A stretch of DNA of 64,000 bases from contig NZ_BDJF01000010.1 of the NCBI RefSeq assembly GCF_001895205.1, positions 1 to 64,000 of the forward strand. The letters run 5' to 3'. The stretch's first letter is position 1. Each line of letters begins with the position of its first letter. Shown here piece after piece: positions 35,973 through 46,213 of the stretch. Under the pieces are notes generated by a model. It had not been told where the DNA came from and did no database searches. It saw nothing but the letters and a program-made list of their open reading frames with translations. Position numbers and translations under genes: made by a program. The stretch is from Vibrio injensis (GTDB lineage Bacteria > Pseudomonadota > Gammaproteobacteria > Enterobacterales > Vibrionaceae).

Positions 35973-36836
35973 TTAGCTGATTTTATTCAAATGAACATCC
36001 ATTTGTGGGAATGGAATTTCAATACCATTTTCATCGAGCGCTTCTTTAATCTTGTGGGTTAGTTCCCAATAAACGGGCCAGTAATCTGCACTCTCCACCC
36101 AAGGGCGAACGATAAAATTAATCGATGATTCACCAAGTTGATGTACTTCAACTCGAACAGCAGGATCTTTTAATACCCGAGGATCGCGCTCAACCACATC
36201 ACGCAGTACCTGCTTGGTTTTATTCAGATCCGATTTATAAGATACGCCAATCAGTAAATCAACACGACGTGTAGCATGGCGTGAATAATTGACAATTGCG
36301 CCATTCACTACCGCTGAGTTAGGTAATACCACCATTTTGTTATCGGGTGTTTTTAAAATTGTCTGAAAAATATGGATAGAATCAACCGATCCAGCGGTTC
36401 CAGCCACTTCGATATAGTCACCGGATTTAAACGGACGGAAAGCAACGATTAACACTCCAGCAGCAAAGTTGGATAGCGAACCTTGCAGCGCTAAACCCAC
36501 CGCTAAACCCGCCGCACCGATAATGGCCACAACGGACGCGGTTTGAACGCCAATACGACTTAATGCGGCAACCAATACAATAATGAATAGTGTGTAACGT
36601 ACGATGCCTTGGATAAAATCGACAACCGCCTTATCCATCTCTTTTTTCATCAACACGTTTGCTACACTACCTGCAATCGTTTTAACAATGATGTTACCAA
36701 TAAACAAAATCAAAATGGCGGAAATAATATTCACACCGTATTGAATCAATAAATCTGAGTTATTGGTTAGCCAATTATTGACCTGATGTAAGCTTTCAAC
36801 ACCAGGAACTTCAAGTCCCACTGACTCATTCGCCAT
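35973..36836 (-). CDS. mscS: Small-conductance mechanosensitive channel MscS
   Basis: 287 residues, E. coli MscS is 286. Three N-terminal helices; the pore-lining TM3 is visible as VVAIIGAAGLAVGLALQGSLSNFAAGVLIVAFRPF in pieces near 95-130, with the Gly/Ala packing pattern. The cytoplasmic vestibule follows, ending in FPQMDVHL. The channel opens under membrane tension during osmotic downshock. Gene sits between argO and fbaA as in E. coli. Confidence 0.9.
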   Translation of the reverse strand: MANESVGLEVPGVESLHQVNNWLTNNSDLLIQYGVNIISAILILFIGNIIVKTIAGSVANVLMKKEMDKAVVDFIQGIVRYTLFIIVLVAALSRIGVQTASVVAIIGAAGLAVGLALQGSLSNFAAGVLIVAFRPFKSGDYIEVAGTAGSVDSIHIFQTILKTPDNKMVVLPNSAVVNGAIVNYSRHATRRVDLLIGVSYKSDLNKTKQVLRDVVERDPRVLKDPAVRVEVHQLGESSINFIVRPWVESADYWPVYWELTHKIKEALDENGIEIPFPQMDVHLNKIS

Positions 36837-37011
36837 CTTGTATATCCTCTACAATCAATGATATCGATATTCTTTTGGTTTGATGTATACAAAGGAGTGA
36901 CAACTGCTCTATGTAATATCTCCACACAAAGTATACTTATTTAAATCTCAGCAAACATAAGATTATTCTTTAAACTAGCAGATCTATTTCCTAATCACTA
37001 GCTATAAAAAA

Positions 37012-37032
37012 AGCCGCCCCAACAAGGACGGC
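37012..37032 (-). terminator. Terminator after fbaA
   Basis: On the minus strand AGCCGTCC/GGGCGGCT followed by seven T, 20 bp behind the fbaA stop. Confidence 0.85.
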
Positions 37033-37053
37033 TAATGACTAACTAGACACTAA

Positions 37054-38130
37054 TTACAGCACGTTAACGGCGTTAAGGTCTGCAAAAGCTTTCTCTAGAC
37101 GAGCCACCATTGAGGTTTGGCCTGCACGTAGCCATACACGTGGATCGTAGTATTTTTTGTTTGGTGCAGCTTCACCAGTTGGGTTACCGATTTGGCCTTG
37201 TAGGTAATCGTGGTTTTCCGCTTCGTATTTACGGATACCATCCCATGTTGCCCACTGAGTATCAGTATCGATGTTCATTTTGATAACACCGTAGCTGATC
37301 GATTCTTTGATTTCTGCTTCAGACGAACCAGAACCACCGTGGAATACGAAGTTGAGAGAGTTCGCTGGAAGGCCAAATTTCTCAGAAACGTACGCTTGAG
37401 AATCACGTAGAATGGTTGGAGTTAATACCACGTTGCCAGCTTGGTAAACACCGTGAACGTTACCGAAAGAAGCAGCGATGGTGAAACGATGGCTGACTGC
37501 GCTGAGTTTTTCATAAGCGTAAGCCACGTCTTCTGGAGAAGTGTACAGCTCAGATGAATCCATATGAGAGTTATCAACGCCGTCTTCTTCACCGCCAGTA
37601 CAACCAAGTTCGATTTCGATGGTCATACCCATTTTCGCCATACGCTCTAGGTATTTCGCACACGTTTCAACGTTTTCTTCTAGAGACTCTTCAGAAAGAT
37701 CTAGCATGTGAGAAGAGAACAGAGGCTTACCTGTTTGAGCAAAGAACTCTTCGCCAGCATCAAGTAGACCATCGATCCAAGGCAGTAATTTCTTCGCAGC
37801 GTGGTCAGTGTGTAGAATCACTGGCACACCGTAAGTTTCAGCAACAGCGTGAACGTATTTTGCACCAGCCACGGCACCAAGGATTTGGGCACCTTGGCCT
37901 TCAAGTTTAACGCCTTTACCAACAAAGAAAGCAGCGCCACCGTTAGAGAACTGCACCACTACCGGTGCTTTCACTTTGGCCGCGGCTTCTAGTACTGCGT
38001 TGATAGAGTCAGTATTGACAACGTTAACAGCAGGTAGAGCAAAGTTATGCTCTTTCGCTACAGCAAATACTTTCTGTACGTCATCACCAGAAATCACACC
38101 AGGTTTTACGAAATCGAAGATCTTAGACAT
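37054..38130 (-). CDS. fbaA: Class II fructose-bisphosphate aldolase
   Basis: 358 residues, one less than E. coli FbaA. Zinc ligands in VILHTDHAAKKLLPW near 106 and in the ELGCTGGEEDGVDN region; FGNVHGVY and FHGGSGSSEAEI line the phosphate site. It splits fructose-1,6-bisphosphate in glycolysis. Last gene of the epd-pgk-fbaA order; 152 bp separate it from pgk, and this gap holds the palindrome GCAAACGTTTGC, so it probably also has its own promoter. Confidence 0.95.
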   Translation of the reverse strand: MSKIFDFVKPGVISGDDVQKVFAVAKEHNFALPAVNVVNTDSINAVLEAAAKVKAPVVVQFSNGGAAFFVGKGVKLEGQGAQILGAVAGAKYVHAVAETYGVPVILHTDHAAKKLLPWIDGLLDAGEEFFAQTGKPLFSSHMLDLSEESLEENVETCAKYLERMAKMGMTIEIELGCTGGEEDGVDNSHMDSSELYTSPEDVAYAYEKLSAVSHRFTIAASFGNVHGVYQAGNVVLTPTILRDSQAYVSEKFGLPANSLNFVFHGGSGSSEAEIKESISYGVIKMNIDTDTQWATWDGIRKYEAENHDYLQGQIGNPTGEAAPNKKYYDPRVWLRAGQTSMVARLEKAFADLNAVNVL

Positions 38131-38187
38131 GGATTTGATCCTATTTTTTCTGTCGTTTAAAAATAAAACAGTTAAGTTTACATTCTT

Positions 38188-38199
38188 GCAAACGTTTGC
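38188..38199. promoter_or_regulatory. GCAAACGTTTGC palindrome upstream of fbaA
   Basis: Perfect 12-bp palindrome in the pgk-fbaA gap, 58 bp before the fbaA start. It has the core of LacI/PurR-family operators (ACGCAAACGTTTGCGT). A close copy lies upstream of tkt. Confidence 0.5.
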
Positions 38200-38282
38200 T
38201 CACAACTGGCGCTATTCTAGCAGAATAAATACCCTCGTGCAGCAAACAAGAAAGCGGGAGTTACCCCCCGCTCTCATCGTCG

Positions 38283-39446
38283 TTATGCTTTCGCGCGTGC
38301 TTCTAGCATTTCTACTGCTGGTAATACTTTACCTTCCACAAACTCAAGGAAAGCACCGCCACCGGTTGAAATATAAGACACGTCAGCTTTGATACCAAAC
38401 TTATCAATCGCCGCTAGCGTGTCACCGCCACCCGCCACTGAGAAGCCCGCTGATTTGGCGATCGCTTCAGAGATACCTTTGGTACCTGCTTCGAAGTTTT
38501 TGAACTCAAATACGCCGACTGGGCCATTCCACAAAATGGTTTTTGCGTTAGCAATGATTTCAGCCAATGCCGCGGTTGAATCTGGACCTAAGTCGAAAAT
38601 CATGTCGTCATCTTGTACTTCAGACACATGTTTAATTTCTGCTGCGGCGTTTTCATCAAACGCTTTCGCACAAGCTACATCAGTGGCTACTGGAATAGAG
38701 CACTCTTTCATCAACTTCTGTGCAGTTCCAATCAGGTCCGCTTCGTATAGTGATTTACCCACATTGTGGCCTGCTGCCGCGATAAAGGTATTGGCAATAC
38801 CACCACCCACCACTAATTGGTCGGCGATTTTAGAAAGGGATTCTAGTACAGTCAGCTTAGTCGATACTTTCGAGCCACCAACGATAGCCACTAATGGACG
38901 CTCTGGGTTATCCATCGCTTTACCCAATGCTTCAAGTTCTGCCGCCAATAGTGGGCCTGCACAAGCGATCGGTGCGAACATACCAACGCCATGCGTAGAA
39001 GCTTGAGCACGGTGCGCCGTACCAAATGCATCCATAACAAACACGTCACATAGAGCCGCGTATTTTTTCGATAATTCTTCTTCGTTTTTCTTTTCGCCCT
39101 TGTTAAAGCGAACGTTTTCAAGAACCACCAACTCGCCAGCGTTCAATTCCAAACCATCAAGATAATCTTTAGCAAGCTTAACGTCGCACTCAAGTGCGTC
39201 TTTTAAGTAGTTAACGACAGGCAGTAGAGAGAACTCTTCTGAGTATTCGCCTTCAGTAGGACGACCGAGGTGAGAAGTCACCATTACTTTAGCGCCAGCG
39301 GCTAAGCAGTGCTGAATCGTTGGTAAAGACGCAAGAATACGTGCATCCGAAGTCACTTTGCCATCTTTCACTGGTACGTTTAGGTCAGCACGAATAAATA
39401 CGCGTTTACCTGCTAAATCCAGGTCAGTCATCTTGATTACAGACAT
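38283..39446 (-). CDS. pgk: Phosphoglycerate kinase
   Basis: 387 residues from the ATG at 39446 ([16 protein letters not shown]), equal to E. coli Pgk. The substrate motif [11 protein letters not shown] near 20, TSHLGRP near 60, and the nucleotide loop [12 protein letters not shown] near 367 are all present. It makes ATP from 1,3-bisphosphoglycerate. Lies between epd and fbaA on the same strand. Confidence 0.95.
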   Translation of the reverse strand: MSVIKMTDLDLAGKRVFIRADLNVPVKDGKVTSDARILASLPTIQHCLAAGAKVMVTSHLGRPTEGEYSEEFSLLPVVNYLKDALECDVKLAKDYLDGLELNAGELVVLENVRFNKGEKKNEEELSKKYAALCDVFVMDAFGTAHRAQASTHGVGMFAPIACAGPLLAAELEALGKAMDNPERPLVAIVGGSKVSTKLTVLESLSKIADQLVVGGGIANTFIAAAGHNVGKSLYEADLIGTAQKLMKECSIPVATDVACAKAFDENAAAEIKHVSEVQDDDMIFDLGPDSTAALAEIIANAKTILWNGPVGVFEFKNFEAGTKGISEAIAKSAGFSVAGGGDTLAAIDKFGIKADVSYISTGGGAFLEFVEGKVLPAVEMLEARAKA

Positions 39447-39594
39447 GGTTTGTCCTCTCAAATATTGATAAATAAAGTTTTTGGAAACCCGGCAACCCTG
39501 CCGAGCCTAATAATTCTTCAAACTGGTTATTGATATGGAGACCGTCACGATGTATTTCAAGCTCAATACCCGATGGTTCTCCATCATCCTGCTC

Positions 39595-40623
39595 CTACTC
39601 GGATGCTTGCATTGCGAGCGCCGTATCCAGCATGCGGTTCGCAAAGCCCCATTCGTTATCGCACCAAACGAGCATTTTCACCAGTTGCCCGTTGCTGACC
39701 CTTGTTTGTGAACCATCAACAATGGCACTGTGAGGATCATGGTTAAAATCGATGGATACCAATGGAGCTTCAGTATAGTCAACAATGCCATCTAATGTAC
39801 ACCGAGATGCGTGTATGATGGTTTGATTTACGTCATTAACTTTCACATTTGTATTTAATGTGACACTTAAATCCATCGCTGTGACATTAACTGTCGGTAC
39901 ACGCACTGAAATTGCCTCAAATTTGTTAGAAAATTTCGGAAAAATTCTTTCAATGCCTTTGTGTAATTTCGTATCAACGGGAATGATCGATTGGCTAGCA
40001 GAACGTGTGCGACGTAAATCGGTATGATAGGCATCAATAACGGGCTGATCATTCATCGCCGAATGAATGGTGGTGATGGTGCCGGAATCAATACCAAAAG
40101 CCTCATCCAAAACTTTTATGATCGGCACAATGCAGTTGGTGGTACAAGAGCCATTTGACACCACGCGGTGCTCAGCAGTCAGCGTTTGATGGTTTACACC
40201 ATAAATGATGGTGTTATCGAGATCATGACTCCCGGGATGGGAAAAGAGCACTTTCTTAGCACCCGCGGTAATATGGGCTAGACCATCGGCTTTTGAGCCA
40301 TAGACTCCGGTACAATCGAGAACAATATCAACCCCAAGATCACGCCAAGGCAGCAGTTTGATTTCGCTAAGATGAAGAATCCGAATCGAATCATAGACAC
40401 TGGCCTCATGATGAACATAGATATGCTCTTGATCATTAGTAATTTTTTTACCAAATCGGCCATGACTCGTATCGTATTGTAGAAGGTGAGCCATCGCATC
40501 GGGTAATGCCAGCTCATTCACCGCCACGACTTTGATTTGCTGATTTTTTCCACTCTCATATATCGCGCGCAAAACATTGCGCCCGATACGCCCAAACCCA
40601 TTGATCGCGACTTTAAGCATCAT
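39595..40623 (-). CDS. epd: D-erythrose-4-phosphate dehydrogenase
   Basis: 342 residues, GAPDH-like. Rossmann start [20 protein letters not shown]; catalytic cysteine in [12 protein letters not shown] near 155; [15 protein letters not shown] near the end. Position next to pgk-fbaA and the Epd-type sequence (rather than GapA) point to oxidation of erythrose-4-phosphate to 4-phosphoerythronate, first step of pyridoxal phosphate synthesis. Start may be either of two adjacent ATGs. Confidence 0.9.
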   Translation of the reverse strand: MMLKVAINGFGRIGRNVLRAIYESGKNQQIKVVAVNELALPDAMAHLLQYDTSHGRFGKKITNDQEHIYVHHEASVYDSIRILHLSEIKLLPWRDLGVDIVLDCTGVYGSKADGLAHITAGAKKVLFSHPGSHDLDNTIIYGVNHQTLTAEHRVVSNGSCTTNCIVPIIKVLDEAFGIDSGTITTIHSAMNDQPVIDAYHTDLRRTRSASQSIIPVDTKLHKGIERIFPKFSNKFEAISVRVPTVNVTAMDLSVTLNTNVKVNDVNQTIIHASRCTLDGIVDYTEAPLVSIDFNHDPHSAIVDGSQTRVSNGQLVKMLVWCDNEWGFANRMLDTALAMQASE

Positions 40624-40710
40624 TCCATCGTCTTAATTGTTTTCGAGAGGAGGATAGTAACTGATAGCCTTTAAGAGCAACACCCCAACTCATCCATCGT
40701 CGATAAAAAA

Positions 40711-40732
40711 GGCTCACTAAATAAAGTGAGCC
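40711..40732 (-). terminator. Terminator after irgA
   Basis: On the minus strand GGCTCACT/AGTGAGCC followed by six T, 13 bp after the irgA stop. Confidence 0.85.
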
Positions 40733-40745
40733 CAGTATAACGCTT

Positions 40746-42701
40746 TTAGAAACTGATATCCGCCCCTATCCAATAGCTGCGTCCATCCAGTACTTTGCCA
40801 TGTTTATCTTGTGAAATATCGGTATCGGTTAGGTTATAGATACCAAACAGTAAACGTGTCTCTTTGTTGACTTGGTAATTGCCACCAATATCTAAGGTTT
40901 GGTAAGCATCGTATTTATCCCCAACAGCTCCGCCTCTGACAATTGCGTATTCGCTGCCTTTGTATTTCGCATGTGTCCAAAACGTGAGTTGCTCACTGGC
41001 ATCCCAATCTAAGTTGATGGATGCTTGATGGCGTGGAGTTCGACTTAATGGATCACCACGATTCGCCCCACTGCGCTGCTCTGAGTCCGTAAACGTATAA
41101 TTGGCTGATAGAGCGAGTTGTTCCATGACTGGTACTTTAAAACTGGTTTCTATCCCTTGAATCCGTGCTTTATCGACATTTTCTCGTTGCTGAATAAAAT
41201 CATGCTGACTACCTGAAGGTGACACGCATCCTCCACCGTTACTGGCATCATCACATAGAGTGGTTATCAACACTTTATCTTTAAAATCGGTATTAAATAC
41301 ACTGAGTGATGCCTGAAACCCTGTTGGTAGCTGATAAAAGACCGCAATTTCTTGGTTCAACGTTTTTTCAGGTTTGAGATCAGGATTGCCTAAAATCACC
41401 CCATTACGACGCCCACCACCCGTCACTTGTCCCCAATCGCTAGAGACTTCACGTAACCCTGGAGCACTGAAGCCATTAGTCACGCCACCTTTGACCGTCC
41501 AGTGATCATTCAATTGCCAAACAGCATAAGCACGGGGAGTAATTTCGTTGCCATAATGCTGATCGCGATTAAAACGTGCCCCAAGCGTTAAGGCAAAGTC
41601 TTGTGTCATTTGCCACTCATCTTCAATGAAAAAGGCACCGCGCCAACGTTCTAATGAATTAACGTTAGGATTGTATTTATTACCTGCATCATCCAACGAT
41701 TCGTTAAAGTATTGTCCACCAACAGTCACAAAATGATCGTCAAATGCACGTTGTAAACTGGCGTCAACCACTTGGTTGGTGATCGTCATTTGACGGCTTT
41801 CATTGTCCGTTTTTTCGTGACTGTAGCTCAATTGGCTGGTTGCAAACTCCCAACGTCCTTCGTGGGAAAGGGCATAATATGAACGTTCATAATCCCCTTG
41901 TGATGGACGTTCGGCACTTTTTTTAGAACTGTCCCGCTTTTGACGACTTTGATTAATATCGATGCGAATATCTTGTGTATCGGTCGGGGTGAGGTCAAAA
42001 CGGACATTGGCACTGTTCATCTCTTGTTCAGGGTAATAACCGATTTTGTCATCTTCAGCACGTCGAGAAACAGAACCCGAAAGCTGAACACCGAGTAAAC
42101 CATCAATCAGAGGACCCGCGATAGTTGCACTGGCTTGCTGGCTATCACCAGCATAACCACGATCGCGCAGTTGGCTTTCTAGACGGAGTGAACCATTCCA
42201 AGTATCAGACACTTTTTTAGTGATAATATTAATCACCCCTCCCATTGCATCAGAACCATACAACGAAGACATTGGGCCACGTACGACCTCAATTCTTTCT
42301 ATCATATTGAGTGGTGGGATCCAGCCTTGCTCGATGCCTGGTCCATCGCTGTTGGGGCGTGTCTGACGACTACCTTGTCTTTTTCCATCGACTAAAATCA
42401 GCGTATATTTAGCATCTAAACCACGAATACTAATGTCTTGACTTGCACCGCCACCAGAAATATAAATGCCCGGGACCGAGCGCAACGCATCGGTTAAATC
42501 TCTAAATGAGCCCTTGGCCATATCTTCAGCACTGATCACTGTGATACTGGCCGGCGCATTTCTCACCACCTGCTCAAAACCTGACGCGGTCACGACCAGT
42601 GTTTCATCAACTTGACGCTCTTGCTGAGCACTCACTGGCACCGATGCAAATAGACCAAACGCTACGGCAAAAGCGACGCGGGTTGGATTTAATCTAGACA
42701 T
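40746..42701 (-). CDS. irgA: TonB-dependent siderophore receptor IrgA
   Basis: 651 residues. Signal peptide 1-25 (ending VPVSAQQ), TonB box DETLVVTASG near 32, plug domain (about 40-160: DALRSVPGIYISGGGASQDISIRGL, RIEVVRGPMSSLYGSDAMGGVINIIT), then a 22-strand barrel ending in YWIGADISF with the terminal aromatic. Length and the divergent LysR gene match V. cholerae irgA (652 aa), which takes up enterobactin-type catecholate siderophores. Ligand is inferred from the family. A Fur box lies in the promoter. Confidence 0.9.
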   Translation of the reverse strand: MSRLNPTRVAFAVAFGLFASVPVSAQQERQVDETLVVTASGFEQVVRNAPASITVISAEDMAKGSFRDLTDALRSVPGIYISGGGASQDISIRGLDAKYTLILVDGKRQGSRQTRPNSDGPGIEQGWIPPLNMIERIEVVRGPMSSLYGSDAMGGVINIITKKVSDTWNGSLRLESQLRDRGYAGDSQQASATIAGPLIDGLLGVQLSGSVSRRAEDDKIGYYPEQEMNSANVRFDLTPTDTQDIRIDINQSRQKRDSSKKSAERPSQGDYERSYYALSHEGRWEFATSQLSYSHEKTDNESRQMTITNQVVDASLQRAFDDHFVTVGGQYFNESLDDAGNKYNPNVNSLERWRGAFFIEDEWQMTQDFALTLGARFNRDQHYGNEITPRAYAVWQLNDHWTVKGGVTNGFSAPGLREVSSDWGQVTGGGRRNGVILGNPDLKPEKTLNQEIAVFYQLPTGFQASLSVFNTDFKDKVLITTLCDDASNGGGCVSPSGSQHDFIQQRENVDKARIQGIETSFKVPVMEQLALSANYTFTDSEQRSGANRGDPLSRTPRHQASINLDWDASEQLTFWTHAKYKGSEYAIVRGGAVGDKYDAYQTLDIGGNYQVNKETRLLFGIYNLTDTDISQDKHGKVLDGRSYWIGADISF

Positions 42702-42716
42702 TCACCACTCCATAAA

Positions 42717-42731
42717 TGATAATGATTATTA
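42717..42731. promoter_or_regulatory. Fur box between irgA and irgB
   Basis: TGATAAT-G-ATTATTA, a 7-1-7 Fur motif with one mismatch, 16 bp ahead of the irgA start; it repeats part of the 19-bp GATAATGATAATCATTATC consensus. Confidence 0.8.
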
Positions 42732-42843
42732 ATTTCGAAGTGGAATTATTCACAATTTGAATCATTGAGATAGACAGACAGATGGAATAGTCAGTCCCAT
42801 ATATGGAACAACAAGAGTATTGAATAACGAGGTCACTGTTATC

Positions 42844-43746
42844 ATGCATGATTTAAGTGCCATCAAAGCCTTCCATGCACTCTGTCAGCATAAAAGCTTG
42901 ACCGCTGCCGCTAAAGCGCTTGAGCAACCGAAATCGACACTAAGCCGACGACTTGCCATGTTGGAAAGTGATTTAGGGCAAGCGCTGATCACTCGCCAAG
43001 GTAACCGGCTCACCTTGACTAAAGCTGGACAAGTGTTTGCCGTTTATAGCGAGCAATTAGTTGAATTGGCATCAAAAGGCATTGAAGCTCTTCAAGAGCT
43101 GAACAATCAAATTAGTGGTCATTTGACGTTAGTCGTTCATCCTAACTTGGTTCGAGGTTGGATAAGTCACGTACTCGATGGATTTATGCTAGCTCATCCC
43201 GAAGTGACCATCCGAGTACACAGCCATTACGTAGCCGAAAATAGCTTATTAGAACCTGATTTGATGATTTGGATCGGGACCATCTCTCATTCAGGGTGGC
43301 GACGAGAGCTTCTCGGCAATTGGCATTATTCACCGTATGCCTCTCCAAGTTATTTAGCCACTTATCCCAAGCCTAATCATCCTGAGCAGCTGATAAATCA
43401 TACTTGGATAGATTTTATTGCCTGTCGCCAAGAAGGGCTAACCTTAACTCATTCGACTCAAGGAGATTGGGTATTACCAGCACTAAAAAGTCGTTTACAA
43501 AGTGATAGCTTAGCGATGCAAGCCGATGCGATAGCGAAAGGAAGAGGTATTGGTTTATTACCAACATGGTTTGCAGAAGGTTTTGAACGCGCTCATCCAG
43601 GAAGCCTTGCTGCTTGCTTACCTGAGTGGCTATCTCCACCTAGTGAGGTGGCTTGTTACTATCCAGCGGGGCGTCACCCTTTACGGTTACGCTTATTTAT
43701 CGATGCCTTGCGTCAAGCTTGCCCTCATGATTGGAAAACCGCCTAG
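42844..43746 (+). CDS. irgB: LysR-family activator IrgB
   Basis: 300 residues from the ATG at 42844 with GAGG upstream; a TTG 24 bp earlier is a weaker choice. Helix-turn-helix in the first 60 residues (SLTAAAKALEQPKSTLSRRLAMLE), and a substrate-binding domain with GRGIGLLPTWFAEG near 240. In V. cholerae IrgB activates irgA from the divergent promoter under low iron. The gene arrangement here is the same. Confidence 0.9.
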   Translation: MHDLSAIKAFHALCQHKSLTAAAKALEQPKSTLSRRLAMLESDLGQALITRQGNRLTLTKAGQVFAVYSEQLVELASKGIEALQELNNQISGHLTLVVHPNLVRGWISHVLDGFMLAHPEVTIRVHSHYVAENSLLEPDLMIWIGTISHSGWRRELLGNWHYSPYASPSYLATYPKPNHPEQLINHTWIDFIACRQEGLTLTHSTQGDWVLPALKSRLQSDSLAMQADAIAKGRGIGLLPTWFAEGFERAHPGSLAACLPEWLSPPSEVACYYPAGRHPLRLRLFIDALRQACPHDWKTA

Positions 43747-43760
43747 TCGAAGATAGAAAA

Positions 43761-43786
43761 AAGCCCAGCCAATATAAGCTGGGCTT
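43761..43786. terminator. Bidirectional terminator between irgB and tkt
   Basis: AAGCCCAGC/GCTGGGCTT stem between convergent genes, with A run on the left. Confidence 0.85.
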
Positions 43787-43792
43787 CAACTA

Positions 43793-45790
43793 TTATGCCA
43801 GCAATTCGTTGGCGGTTTTCACCACATTTTCAGTCGTAAAACCAAAAATCTTGAATAACTGATCGGCTGGTGCCGATTCACCAAAGGTGGTCATACCGAT
43901 GATCTTGCCGCCAAAACCAACGTATTTGTACCAGAAATCCGCAATGCCTGCTTCAATTGCAATACGCTTAGTGACGTCGGCAGGTAATACCGCTTCACGG
44001 TAAGCCGCATCTTGCTTATCAAAGGCATCGGTTGATGGCATTGAAACCACGCGGACTTGCTTACCTTGTGCTTCAAGTTCAGCCGCCGCCTTCACCGCTA
44101 GCTCCACTTCAGAACCCGTTGCAATCAGAATAAGCTCAGGTTTGCCAGCACACTCTTTAAGAATATAACCACCTTTAGCGATATCAGCCACTTGCTCTGC
44201 CGTGCGTGGTTGCTGCGCGAGGTTTTGACGCGAGAAGATCAGCGCCGATGGCCCATCTTTACGTTCAATCGCCAGTTTCCAGGCTACTGCGGATTCGACT
44301 TGGTCACAGGGACGCCATGTGCTCATATTCGGAGTTAAACGCAGTGAAGCGATTTGCTCAACCGGTTGGTGAGTCGGACCATCTTCACCCAAACCAATCG
44401 AGTCATGAGTGTAAACCTGAATATTTTGGATCTTCATCAGCGCCGCCATACGCATTGCGTTACGCGCGTATTCCATAAACATTAAGAAGGTCGCGCCATA
44501 AGGCACAAAGCCACCGTGCAACGCGATACCGTTCATAATGGCGGTCATACCAAATTCGCGTACGCCGTAATGGATATAGTTGCCAGAGAAATCTTCAGCA
44601 GTGAGTGATTTTGAGCCAGACCACATGGTCAGGTTTGATGGCGCTAGGTCTGCAGAGCCGCCCATAAATTCTGGTAATAATTTACCGAACGCTTCAAGAG
44701 CATTTTGCGACGCTTTACGTGACGCAATGTTGGCAGGGTTCGCTTGTAACTCAGCAATGATAGCATTAGCTTTCTCTTGCCACTCACGAGGAAGATCGCC
44801 ATTAACGCGGCGTTTGAACTCAGCGGCTTCAGCTGGGTACTGGGCAGAATAAGCCGCAAATTTCTCATCCCAAGCCGCTTCTTTAGCTTGGCCCGCTTCT
44901 TTTGCGTCCCACTGAGCGTAAATATCAGCCGGAATTTCAAATGGACCGTATTGCCAACCGAGGAATTCACGCGCCGCTTTAATTTCATCATGGCCTAATG
45001 GTGCGCCGTGGCAATCATGAGAACCCGCTTTATTGGGTGAGCCAAAACCGATGATGGTTTTAGTACAAATCAGCGTCGGGCGAGAGGTTTCTGCTTTGGC
45101 CGCTTCAATCGCCGCGTTGATCGCGTCTGCATCGTGACCATCAACCGCTGGGATCACATGCCAACCGTAAGCTTCAAAACGTTTTGGTGTGTCGTCTGAG
45201 AACCAGCCTTCAACGTGGCCGTCAATCGAGATGCCGTTGTCATCCCAGAACGCAATCAGCTTGCCAAGACCCAATGTACCCGCCAGTGAACAGGCTTCGT
45301 GCGAGATACCTTCCATCAAACAACCATCGCCCATAAACACATAAGTAAAGTGATCAACGATGTCGTGGCCGGGTTTATTGAACTGCGCCGCAAGCGCTTT
45401 CTCGGCAATTGCCATCCCTACCGCGTTAGTAATGCCTTGGCCTAATGGACCCGTCGTTGTTTCAATACCTGGCGCGTAACCGTATTCTGGATGACCTGGG
45501 GTTTTTGAATGCAACTGACGAAAGTTTTTCAGATCATCAATCGATAACTCATAACCACTTAGATGTAACAGTGAATAAATCAACATTGAGCCATGACCGT
45601 TCGACAAAACAAAACGGTCACGATCAGCCCATTGTGGATTTTGTGGGTTGTGATTGAGATGTGAGCGCCACAGCACTTCAGCGATATCCGCCATGCCCAT
45701 TGGGGCTCCCGGATGTCCAGAGTTAGCTTGTTGAACACCATCCATGCTTAACGCACGGATTGCGTTAGCCAGTTGTTTACGCGAAGACAT
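43793..45790 (-). CDS. tkt: Transketolase
   Basis: 665 residues from the ATG at 45790, preceded by AGGAG; a 37-codon extension to 45901 is not supported. TPP-binding motif [32 protein letters not shown] in pieces near 155-187, the N-terminal [19 protein letters not shown] and the central [18 protein letters not shown]. It transfers two-carbon units in the pentose phosphate pathway and supplies erythrose-4-phosphate, used by Epd encoded nearby. A GCAAACGTTTGG palindrome lies upstream. Confidence 0.95.
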   Translation of the reverse strand: MSSRKQLANAIRALSMDGVQQANSGHPGAPMGMADIAEVLWRSHLNHNPQNPQWADRDRFVLSNGHGSMLIYSLLHLSGYELSIDDLKNFRQLHSKTPGHPEYGYAPGIETTTGPLGQGITNAVGMAIAEKALAAQFNKPGHDIVDHFTYVFMGDGCLMEGISHEACSLAGTLGLGKLIAFWDDNGISIDGHVEGWFSDDTPKRFEAYGWHVIPAVDGHDADAINAAIEAAKAETSRPTLICTKTIIGFGSPNKAGSHDCHGAPLGHDEIKAAREFLGWQYGPFEIPADIYAQWDAKEAGQAKEAAWDEKFAAYSAQYPAEAAEFKRRVNGDLPREWQEKANAIIAELQANPANIASRKASQNALEAFGKLLPEFMGGSADLAPSNLTMWSGSKSLTAEDFSGNYIHYGVREFGMTAIMNGIALHGGFVPYGATFLMFMEYARNAMRMAALMKIQNIQVYTHDSIGLGEDGPTHQPVEQIASLRLTPNMSTWRPCDQVESAVAWKLAIERKDGPSALIFSRQNLAQQPRTAEQVADIAKGGYILKECAGKPELILIATGSEVELAVKAAAELEAQGKQVRVVSMPSTDAFDKQDAAYREAVLPADVTKRIAIEAGIADFWYKYVGFGGKIIGMTTFGESAPADQLFKIFGFTTENVVKTANELLA

Positions 45791-46054
45791 ATCAGCTCCT
45801 AAAAAGCGATGAAATAAAAAGCGATCCCCAATTGACAGATGAGCGATAAGTGTTTTCGTCTCTATCAATAGCAACCCTGCTCTGGATAGAAAGGAAACCA
45901 AGTCACTGACCTAAAGTGGGAAGGGTATAGAAAAAGTGTTCAATATTGTCGCAAAGCCCCTTGGCCTCTGCAAACCTTTTACTGCCTATGGCGATGATTT
46001 TTGTAATCGGTTACATAAATTTTCATCGTAATTATAAAAACATCACAAAATCAA

Positions 46055-46066
46055 GCAAACGTTTGG
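46055..46066. promoter_or_regulatory. GCAAACGTTTGG box upstream of tkt
   Basis: Eleven of twelve bases equal the palindrome upstream of fbaA. Distance to the tkt start is about 265 bp, so it would act on a distant tkt promoter, or on metK. Confidence 0.4.
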
Positions 46067-46110
46067 CCATGAGATAAACTAAAAAAGAGCTTGTAATTTG
46101 AGCATTGAAA

Positions 46111-46142
46111 ACTAGAATAGACGTCTAGATGTAGAAACGCCT
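46111..46142 (+). promoter_or_regulatory. Tandem MetJ boxes upstream of metK
   Basis: Consecutive 8-mers ACTAGAAT, AGACGTCT (perfect MetJ box), AGATGTAG and AAACGCCT. Tandem boxes of this kind are how the SAM-bound MetJ repressor binds met genes. Confidence 0.8.
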
Positions 46143-46213
46143 ACATATTGAACAATTTTGCCGACGCGTTTATCGAATAACGGGTCGCTACTCATATGAA
46201 AATTGGAGCTATC

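Larger units (their letters stand above)
45791..46213. other. Divergent regulatory region tkt/metK
   Basis: 423 bp. Contains the LacI/PurR-like box at 46055-46066 and tandem MetJ boxes at 46111-46142. No gene found. Confidence 0.7.

Noticed and set aside
38389..39006. 205-codon frame antisense to pgk
   Set aside because: Shadow frame with low-complexity product; pgk is certain.
45791..45901. N-terminal extension of transketolase
   Set aside because: The family starts at [10 protein letters not shown], which has an AGGAG site; the extension has none.
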